In this document: one piece after another, positions 57,622-64,000 of the stretch | Numbering within the stretch: position 1 is the first letter of the stretch | Layout: each line of letters begins with the position of its first letter | Assembly: GCF_021405525.1 (NCBI RefSeq) | Contig: NZ_JAGQAG010000001.1 | Coordinates: 1-64,000 of the forward strand | Source: Ruegeria pomeroyi | GTDB taxonomy: Bacteria; Pseudomonadota; Alphaproteobacteria; Rhodobacterales; Rhodobacteraceae | DNA length: 64,000 bases | Reading direction: 5' to 3' | Notes under the pieces: generated by a model | Databases searched by the model: none | Seen by the model: only the letters and a program-made list of their open reading frames with translations | Told to the model about the DNA's origin: nothing | Program-made: the position numbers and the translations under genes

Positions 57622-60380
57622 CGGTTCTGGGCGGCATCGGATTTACCGCGCCCTGGCTGCTGCTGGCGCTGGTGGCGTTGCCGATCCTCTGGCTGATCCT
57701 GCGCGCGGTACCGCCCGCACCGATCCGTCGGCTGTTCCCGGCGGTCAGCCTGCTCTTGGGCCTGCGAGACGACGAAAGCGTGTCGGACAGAACGCCCTGG
57801 TGGCTGCTCTTGCTGCGGGTTCTGGCGGTGGCGGCGGTGATCCTGGGTCTGGCCGGACCGGTGCTCAATCCCCGGCAACAGGCCGAGGGCGACCAGCCTC
57901 TGCTTGTTGTGCTGGACGCCAGCTGGGCCGGGGCGGCGCGCTGGACGCAACAGATCGACCTGCTCGAAGCACGGCTGACCGAGGCAGGTCGGGCCAACCG
58001 TCCGGTCGCGGTGCTGCGGCTGGGTGCGCCTGAGGATCTGGTGTTTCAATCCGCCGCTGCCTGGCGCAGTCGGCTGCCGGGTCTTTCGCCGATGCCCTGG
58101 CAACCGGGTCAGGCCGAACTGGCCGCCGCCGCGCAGGCAGTCGGCGCGCAGGCGGGCGGGTTCGATACACTCTGGCTCGGCGACGGGCTGGATTACGCGG
58201 GTCGGACCGAGTTGCTCGAAACGCTCAGCGCGCGCGGCGCGGTGACCGTTTATCAGTCCCCCAACCCGGTGTTGGGTCTGCGCCCGGCTACATTCGCCGA
58301 TGGCGCCGTTCAATTGACGCTGCTGCGGGCCGAACCGGGGCCCGAGCGTATCCAGGCGGTACTGGCGCTGGGTCCTGATCCCGCCGGAACGGTCCGGGTG
58401 CTGAACCGCAGCGAGGCGCGCTTTGCCGCAGGTGAAACCGAGGCGCAACTGGCGCTTTCCCTGCCCTCGGAACTGCGCGCCCGCGTCACACGGTTCGAGC
58501 TTGAGGGCCAACGCGCCGCCGGGGCGGTGGCCTTGACCGATGACAGCCTGGCCCGGCACGAAGTCGCGCTATTTGCCGGACGGCAGGATCGCGAGGGGCT
58601 GGAACTGCTGTCGCCGCTGCACTACCTGACACAGGTGCTGGTGCCCAATTCCGATTTCATCGACGGCGCCTTGTTGGATGTGCTGCCCGCCAATCCCGAT
58701 ATCGTGGTACTGGCAGATGTGGTGACACTGGCCACGCTGGAACGGAGCGCGCTGACCGAATGGGTTGAACAGGGCGGCATCCTGGTCCGCTTTGCCGGAC
58801 CGCGCATGGCGGCCAGCGATATCGGCCGCGACGAGATCGACCCGCTGCTGCCGGTCCGCCTGCGCAGCGGCGGTCGTACCGTCGGCGGCGCGATGAGCTG
58901 GGGCGAGGCCAAGACGCTGGCTCCGTTTGCCGATACTTCGCCTTTCTACGGGCTGACGATCCCTGACGACGTCACCGTTTCGACCCAGGTCATGGCGCAG
59001 CCCGATCCCGATCTGGCCGACCGGGTGATCGCCGCGCTCAGCGATGGCACGCCGCTGGTCACCCGCAAGGCGCTGGGGCTGGGGCAGGTGGTGCTGTTTC
59101 ATGTCACCGCGGACGCGGAATGGTCGAGCCTGCCGCTGTCGGGCCTTTATGTAGAGATGCTGGACCGGCTCGCCGTTTCCTCGGCCGCAAAAAGCGCCGA
59201 TGCCATCAACCTCGAAGGTACGGTCTGGAGCCCGTTGCGGGTGATGGATGGCTTTGGGCAATTGGACGATGCCGGCAACCTGCCCGGTGTAGACGGCACC
59301 GCGCTGGCCAGCGCCGCCATCGGGCCAGAGCTGCGCCCCGGCGTCTATGCAAACGAGAGCCGGCGGCTGGCGCGCAACGTATTGGGCGCCGATAGCCTGC
59401 TGACCCCGGCGCAATGGCCCGCATCGATTCCGGTGCTGGGGCTGAGCATCGCGGCAGAGCAACCGCTGGGTGGTTGGCTGTTGTCGCTCGCGCTGGTGCT
59501 GCTGGCGCTGGATGTCGCGGCCTCGCTGGCCCTGTCGGGCCGGCTCGGCCCGCTTGGCCGTGCCGCTGCGCTGCTGGGCTTGCTTCTGCATGCGCCCGGG
59601 GCCGAGGCGCAACAGGCCGAGGCCGACCGCTTCGCCCGTGACGCCACGCGCGAGATGGTGCTGGCCCATGTGCTGACCGGCAATCGCGCGGTGGACGATC
59701 TGGCACTGGCCGGGCTGCGCGGCCTTTCGGACACGTTGTTCTTTCGCACTTCGGTCGAACCCGCAGCCCCGTTCAGCGTCGACCTCGAACGGGACGAGCT
59801 GGCCTTTTTCCCGCTGCTCTATTGGCCCGTCACCCCCGATCAGCCGCAGCCGTCGCATGCGGCCTATGCGCGGCTCAACACCTATCTTCGGCTGGGCGGC
59901 ATGATCCTGTTCGACACCCGCGACGCCGATATCGCTCGCTTTGGCGCTGGCAGCCCGAACGGGCAAAAGCTGCAACAGCTGGCCGCGCCTCTGGACATTC
60001 CGCCGCTGGAACCGGTGCCGGGGGATCATGTGCTGACCCGAGCATTCTACCTGCTCCAGGATTTTCCGGGCCGCCACGCCAGCACCGATATCTGGGTCGA
60101 GGCCGCCCCCGCCGATGCCGAGCAAATCGAGGGAATGCCCTTTCGCAACCTCAATGATGGGGTCACCCCGGTGGTGATCGGCGGCAACGATTGGGCTGCC
60201 GCCTGGGCGGTCGATGACAATGGCCGCTCAATGCTGCCGGTGGGGCGCGGCTACGGGGGCGAGCGGCAGCGCGAGCTTGCCTATCGCTTTGGCGTCAATC
60301 TGGTCATGCATGTGCTGACCGGCAATTACAAATCCGATCAGGTCCATGTGCCTGCGCTGCTGGACAGGTTGGGCCAATGA
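57618..60380 (+). CDS. BatA-like/DUF4159 membrane protein
   Basis: 920 aa. The N-terminal BatA-type part has two membrane helices (about 8-27 and 56-78), then a long extracytoplasmic VWA/GATase-like region (about 85-600). A membrane helix lies at about 617-640 and a signal-like hydrophobic segment at about 645-660. The C-terminal DUF4159 domain (about 665-915) includes GNRAVDDLALAGLRGLSDTL and LGGMILFDTRDADIARFG. The ATG overlaps the DUF58 stop. The likely role is as the membrane partner of the MoxR-DUF58 pair; function unknown. Confidence 0.88.
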   Translation: MTVLGGIGFTAPWLLLALVALPILWLILRAVPPAPIRRLFPAVSLLLGLRDDESVSDRTPWWLLLLRVLAVAAVILGLAGPVLNPRQQAEGDQPLLVVLDASWAGAARWTQQIDLLEARLTEAGRANRPVAVLRLGAPEDLVFQSAAAWRSRLPGLSPMPWQPGQAELAAAAQAVGAQAGGFDTLWLGDGLDYAGRTELLETLSARGAVTVYQSPNPVLGLRPATFADGAVQLTLLRAEPGPERIQAVLALGPDPAGTVRVLNRSEARFAAGETEAQLALSLPSELRARVTRFELEGQRAAGAVALTDDSLARHEVALFAGRQDREGLELLSPLHYLTQVLVPNSDFIDGALLDVLPANPDIVVLADVVTLATLERSALTEWVEQGGILVRFAGPRMAASDIGRDEIDPLLPVRLRSGGRTVGGAMSWGEAKTLAPFADTSPFYGLTIPDDVTVSTQVMAQPDPDLADRVIAALSDGTPLVTRKALGLGQVVLFHVTADAEWSSLPLSGLYVEMLDRLAVSSAAKSADAINLEGTVWSPLRVMDGFGQLDDAGNLPGVDGTALASAAIGPELRPGVYANESRRLARNVLGADSLLTPAQWPASIPVLGLSIAAEQPLGGWLLSLALVLLALDVAASLALSGRLGPLGRAAALLGLLLHAPGAEAQQAEADRFARDATREMVLAHVLTGNRAVDDLALAGLRGLSDTLFFRTSVEPAAPFSVDLERDELAFFPLLYWPVTPDQPQPSHAAYARLNTYLRLGGMILFDTRDADIARFGAGSPNGQKLQQLAAPLDIPPLEPVPGDHVLTRAFYLLQDFPGRHASTDIWVEAAPADAEQIEGMPFRNLNDGVTPVVIGGNDWAAAWAVDDNGRSMLPVGRGYGGERQRELAYRFGVNLVMHVLTGNYKSDQVHVPALLDRLGQ

Positions 60381-62422
60381 CCGGGAACCTCTTGCTTGAT
60401 CCTCTTGTTCCGCTGCCGCTGCTGATCGCGCTGGCCGTCCTGTCGCTGGCCGGGATTGCGCTGGCGCTGTGGCGAGGTCTGTCGGGCTGGGCCCTGCGCG
60501 GGCTGGCGGCGCTGGTGCTGCTGGCCGCGCTCGCCGGTCCGGTCTGGCAGGTCGAGGACCGAGCACCCCTTTCCGATATCGTGCTGATGATCGAGGATCA
60601 GAGCGCCAGTCAGGGCCTGTCCGACCGACCGGACCAGACCACAAGCGCCGCCGACCAGCTGGCCGCCAGCATCGAGAACCGCCCCAATACCGAGTTGCGC
60701 CGCATCATCGTCGGCGATGGCGAGAGCGATACCGGCACCCAGCTGATGGCGGCCCTGACCGAGGCGTTGAACGAAGAGCCCCGCGCCCGGATCGCAGGTA
60801 TCCTCGCCCTGTCGGACGGGCAGGTACACGATCTGGACCGCGCCCCCGCCCTGCCGGCGCCGATGCATCTGCTGCTTTCGGGCCGGTCCGATGACTGGGA
60901 CCGCCGCCTGATCGTGCGCAACGCCCCCGCCTTTGCCATCATCGGCGAGCCGGTGACCCTGAGCCTCAGGATCGAGGATGCCGGTGCGGTTCCCGCCGGT
61001 CAGGGCGCGGTTGCAGAGCTTGAAATCTCGGTCGATGGCGGCCCGCCCGAGCGGCTGACGCTGCCGGTGGGACAGGACCTTGAGCTGCCGGTGACCCTTC
61101 CCCATGGTGGGCGCAACGTGGTGCAGTTCTCGGTCCCCGTGGCCGAGGGCGAGCTGACCGACCGCAACAACACCGCGCTGATTCAGATGAACGGCGTGCG
61201 TGACCGTCTGCGCGTGCTGCTGGTATCGGGACAGCCGCATCCGGGCGGGCGAACATGGCGCAACCTGCTCAAATCGGACAGCTCGGTCGATCTGGTGCAT
61301 TTCACCATCCTGCGCCCGCCCGAGAAACAGGACGGCGTGCCGGTGGACGAGTTGAGCCTGATCGCCTTTCCCACCCGAGAGCTGTTCCTGGAAAAGATCG
61401 ACGATTTCGACCTGATCATCTTTGACCGCTACAAGCGGCGCGGCATCCTGCCCGCGATCTATCTGGACAATGTCGCCAATTACGTGAACCGGGGCGGCGC
61501 GGTGCTGGTGGCGGCGGGGCCGGATTTTGCCACCGCCGACAGCATCTATCGCACCCCCTTGTCGCCGGTCCTGCCCGCCCATCCGACCGCCCGTGTGATC
61601 GAAGAGGCCTATCGCGCGCAGGTTACCGAAGAGGGCGCCCGCCATCCGGTCACCGCCGAGTTGGGCAGTGCCGACGAATGGGGCCGCTGGCTGCGCCAGA
61701 TCGAGGTCACGCAGGATTCGGGCCACGTGCTGATGAGCGGGGTCGAGGGACGGCCCCTGCTGCTGCTCGACCGGGTCGGCGAGGGGCGGGTGGCGCTGCT
61801 GGCCAGCGATCACGCCTGGCTCTGGGGGCGCGGATACGAAGGCGGCGGCCCGCAGCTGGAACTGCTGCGCCGTCTTGCCCATTGGATGATGAAGGAACCC
61901 GAACTGGAGGAAGACGCGCTCTGGGCCGAGGCACAGGGCCAGACCATGCGGATCATCCGGCGGACGCTGGAAACCGAGGTCGGTTCGGTCACGATCACCC
62001 GTCCCGATGGCGGTGAGGATGTGCTGCCGATGGAGGAGGTGTCTCCGGGCCGGTTCGAGGCCCTGTATCAGGGGCCCGAGATCGGCCTTTACCGGCTGCG
62101 CGAAGGCGATCAGATCGCGGTCATCGGCCTTGGGCCCGCCGCCCCGCGCGAGTTCGAGGCGACCATCGCCACCGCCGCCCTGATGGAGCCGCTGATCACC
62201 CCGCTCAAGAGCGGTGTCTTTCGCCTGGAGGACGGCTTGCCGACCATCCGCAACGTCCGCGAAGGGCGGCCCGCCGCCGGGCGTGGCTGGCTGGGCCTGA
62301 CCCCGCGTGGCGCCTATGAAACCCGCGACGTGCGGCAGACGCCGCTGGCCCCGGCCTGGCTGGTGCTGCTGCTGGCCTCGGGCTTTGTCATTGCCGGCTG
62401 GCTGCGCGAAGGGCGTCGCTAG
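60377..62422 (+). CDS. Membrane protein with glutamine-amidotransferase-like fold
   Basis: 681 aa, overlapping the upstream stop by ATGA. Two membrane helices at about 12-30 and 37-55, a VWA-like strand (IVLMIEDQSASQG) at about 68-80, an Ig-like region (about 165-270), a GATase1-like region (about 275-500; VRDRLRVLLVSGQPHPGGR, DLIIFDRYKRRGILPAIYL, GGAVLVAAGPDF), and a final membrane helix (about 655-675). No catalytic Cys is visible in the GATase-like part, so it is probably structural. Fourth and last gene of the MoxR operon; ends 6 nt from convergent pbpC. Confidence 0.85.
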   Translation: MTGNLLLDPLVPLPLLIALAVLSLAGIALALWRGLSGWALRGLAALVLLAALAGPVWQVEDRAPLSDIVLMIEDQSASQGLSDRPDQTTSAADQLAASIENRPNTELRRIIVGDGESDTGTQLMAALTEALNEEPRARIAGILALSDGQVHDLDRAPALPAPMHLLLSGRSDDWDRRLIVRNAPAFAIIGEPVTLSLRIEDAGAVPAGQGAVAELEISVDGGPPERLTLPVGQDLELPVTLPHGGRNVVQFSVPVAEGELTDRNNTALIQMNGVRDRLRVLLVSGQPHPGGRTWRNLLKSDSSVDLVHFTILRPPEKQDGVPVDELSLIAFPTRELFLEKIDDFDLIIFDRYKRRGILPAIYLDNVANYVNRGGAVLVAAGPDFATADSIYRTPLSPVLPAHPTARVIEEAYRAQVTEEGARHPVTAELGSADEWGRWLRQIEVTQDSGHVLMSGVEGRPLLLLDRVGEGRVALLASDHAWLWGRGYEGGGPQLELLRRLAHWMMKEPELEEDALWAEAQGQTMRIIRRTLETEVGSVTITRPDGGEDVLPMEEVSPGRFEALYQGPEIGLYRLREGDQIAVIGLGPAAPREFEATIATAALMEPLITPLKSGVFRLEDGLPTIRNVREGRPAAGRGWLGLTPRGAYETRDVRQTPLAPAWLVLLLASGFVIAGWLREGRR

Positions 62423-62428
62423 CGCCCC

Positions 62429-64000
62429 TCAATCCAGCCGCAGCTCTGCCCGGCTGGCCCGGCCCCGCGCATCCAGCAAGATCAGTGTTGCAAACCCCTT
62501 GCCGGGCGAGGGAACATCGAATTCGCGGGCAAAGATGCCTGTGGCCAGCGGCAACCCGTTGGCCAACAGGGTAAAGGGCGCCTGACCGCCCCGCAGCTTG
62601 ACCGTGACCGACCCGCCGTCGATGGCCAGCACCGCGCCATCGGGCGGAAACAGCAGTTCGGGCGCATCGGGCTCGACCTCGAACACCGCACCTCTCGGGC
62701 GATGGCGTTGCAGTGGCAACGGCAATTCTGCCGTGGGCAGGATCAGCGTGTCGGGCGGCGGCGGAGGCAACGGGTCAAAGGCGGGTTTCAGCCGCCCGAA
62801 CGCCTCGAACAGGACCGGTGCGGCCAGATCGCCACCAAAGGCGCCCGGCACCGGGGTGCCGTCGGCCCGGCCCATCCAGACCCCGATCACATGGGCGCCG
62901 TCGAACCCCACCGCCCAGGCATCGCGATGGCCATAAGAAGTGCCGGTCTTATAGGCCAGCACACCACGCCGCGCCCCGGGCGGTGGCGCCAGACCCGCAA
63001 GGATATCGCTCACCTGCCACGCGGCAGCCGGGGAAAACAGCCGCCCCGCCGGTTGACGTGCCTCGCCCAGAGCATGGCGCAGCAGCGGCCCCTGCCCGCC
63101 CTGCGCCAACCCTGCATAAAGCTGCACCAGATCCTGCAGCGTCAAACCAACCCCGCCCAGCGCAATTGCCAGTCCGGGTGTAGCGCCCGGCAGGCGCGGC
63201 GTGGCCCCGCCCCGCCGCAGCGCCGCCATCAGCCGCACCGGGCCCAGATCGTCGGTCAGCCGCACCACGGGGATGTTCAGCGACAGCTGCAACGCCTCAC
63301 GCACCCGCAACTCTCCGCGGAATTCGCCGTCGAAATTGCGCGGCGCATAGCGGCCGAACATCACCGGACTGTCCTGGATCAGGGTTTCAGGATGGGCCAG
63401 CCCCTGATCGAAGGCCAGCCCATAGACAAAGGGTTTCAAGGTCGAACCGGGCGAGCGCAACGCGCGGGTCATGTCGACAAAACCCTGCCGCTCGGCGCTG
63501 TAACCCGCCGAGCCGACCGAGGCGAGGATCTCTCCGCTGCGGTGATCGGCCACCATCAGCGCCGCCGACAAACGCCCTCCGGCCTCCAGCGCCGCCTTGG
63601 CCAGCAGGTTTTCCAGGCGCGATTGCAGGCCCACCTCCAGCGTGACGTCGTGGCGCTGCGCCGTTGGGTCGACCGCGCGCAGACGGTCAGCCAGATGGGG
63701 CGCCAACAGCGGGAAGGGGCGCTGTACCTGTGGAACCGCTTCGCCCACCGCCGCCTGTGCCGCATCCACGCTCAACACGCCCTGCGCCTGCATGCGGTGC
63801 AACACCCGGTCGCGTGCGGCCCGCGCTGCGCGCGGATGGCGGTCGGGGCGGCGTGCCTCGGGCGCTTGTGGCAGCGCCACCAGCAGCGCCGATTGCGCCG
63901 GGGTCAGGCGATGCGGTTCCTTGCCAAACCACGCCAGCGCAGCGGCGCGAACACCTTCGAGATTGCCGCCATAAGGCGCATGAGTCAGGTAGAGCGTCAG
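62429..64000 (-). CDS. pbpC: Penicillin-binding protein 1C, partial (5' end outside window)
   Basis: 524 codons of the C-terminal part are present; the frame is open at the right edge. It begins inside the transglycosylase domain (LTLYLTHAPYGGNLEGVRAA, FGKEPHRLTPAQSALLVALP). The transpeptidase follows with SxxK in SPGSTLKPFVYG, SxN in SLNIPVV and KTG in YKTGTSYGHRDAW. The last about 90 residues are the beta-rich BiPBP_C domain specific to PBP1C. It polymerises and cross-links peptidoglycan in the periplasm. It is convergent with the MoxR operon; in many genomes pbpC pairs with an alpha-2-macroglobulin gene, which would lie to the right if present. Confidence 0.95.
   Translation of the reverse strand: MTLYLTHAPYGGNLEGVRAAALAWFGKEPHRLTPAQSALLVALPQAPEARRPDRHPRAARAARDRVLHRMQAQGVLSVDAAQAAVGEAVPQVQRPFPLLAPHLADRLRAVDPTAQRHDVTLEVGLQSRLENLLAKAALEAGGRLSAALMVADHRSGEILASVGSAGYSAERQGFVDMTRALRSPGSTLKPFVYGLAFDQGLAHPETLIQDSPVMFGRYAPRNFDGEFRGELRVREALQLSLNIPVVRLTDDLGPVRLMAALRRGGATPRLPGATPGLAIALGGVGLTLQDLVQLYAGLAQGGQGPLLRHALGEARQPAGRLFSPAAAWQVSDILAGLAPPPGARRGVLAYKTGTSYGHRDAWAVGFDGAHVIGVWMGRADGTPVPGAFGGDLAAPVLFEAFGRLKPAFDPLPPPPPDTLILPTAELPLPLQRHRPRGAVFEVEPDAPELLFPPDGAVLAIDGGSVTVKLRGGQAPFTLLANGLPLATGIFAREFDVPSPGKGFATLILLDARGRASRAELRLD

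Overview
The window is GC-rich chromosomal DNA from an alphaproteobacterium of the Rhodobacterales/Roseobacteraceae, most like Ruegeria (formerly Silicibacter). The evidence is the rRNA operon order 16S-Ile-Ala-23S-5S, a short 16S (about 1.46 kb) ending in the alphaproteobacterial form of the anti-Shine-Dalgarno, 23S insertions at helices 9 and 45, and many typical roseobacter families (COQ9, DUF1285, DUF4159, a DUF6525-like protein, CAP-RTX, PPK2, saccharopine-type lysine catabolism). The genus is inferred from gene content, not from a database search. No prophage, CRISPR array or plasmid functions are visible. One intact insertion sequence is present.

Layout. 1-6345: a complete rRNA operon on the minus strand, with its promoter at about 6258-6345 and spacers full of hairpins. 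6505-12519: a minus-strand block with lysine catabolism (aldehyde dehydrogenase, saccharopine/lysine dehydrogenase, Lrp regulator), two quinone-oxidoreductase-like MDR proteins and COQ9. 12548-18539: rpsU, a membrane adenylate cyclase, a DMT exporter, a secreted CAP-RTX protein, and a divergent P450/MarR pair with two matching operators. 18619-22433: a DUF302 protein, PPK2, and the divergent Lrp-ald (alanine dehydrogenase) pair. 22511-24954: a Sel1-repeat gene cut by an IS1182-family element with a 6-bp target duplication. 25124-28008: flavodoxin-like protein, rlmH, rsfS and an MscS channel. 28246-36270: the leucine genes leuC, leuD and leuB, interleaved with an HdeD-like protein, a membrane protein, a degenerate EEP-fold protein, an SDR and a LysR regulator. 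36267-38118: an Na/Pi-cotransporter-like protein and tRNA-Pro(CGG). 38389-47505: the replication cluster gyrB, recF, dnaN, dnaA and rpsT, interrupted by a flavin oxidoreductase/TetR pair with three palindromic operators and by a LysE exporter coupled to recF. 47725-52815: an enoyl-CoA hydratase, then mutM divergent from ubiE-ubiB and a double [4Fe-4S] protein. 52884-55688: thiolase, a small DUF6525-like gene, an XRE-cupin regulator and DUF1285. 55742-62422: a tightly overlapping four-gene operon (MoxR ATPase, DUF58, BatA-like/DUF4159 membrane protein, GATase-like membrane protein), convergent with a penicillin-binding protein 1C gene that runs off the right edge.

How the parts work together. 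Most of the window is housekeeping: ribosome synthesis and maturation (rrn, rpsU, rpsT, rlmH, rsfS), replication (dnaA, dnaN, recF, gyrB), repair (mutM), ubiquinone biosynthesis (ubiE, ubiB, COQ9) and amino-acid metabolism (leu, ald, lysine breakdown). The strongest unexplained signals are (i) a family of seven covarying hairpins with a conserved CAAGUA bulge, found only inside the rRNA operon, including one inside the 23S helix-45 insertion; (ii) the MoxR-DUF58-DUF4159-GATase operon of unknown function beside PBP1C; (iii) clear operator arrays between divergent regulator/enzyme pairs; (iv) an EEP-fold protein that has lost several catalytic residues and is coupled to an unknown membrane protein; and (v) the recent IS1182 insertion, whose removal restores the Sel1 reading frame.
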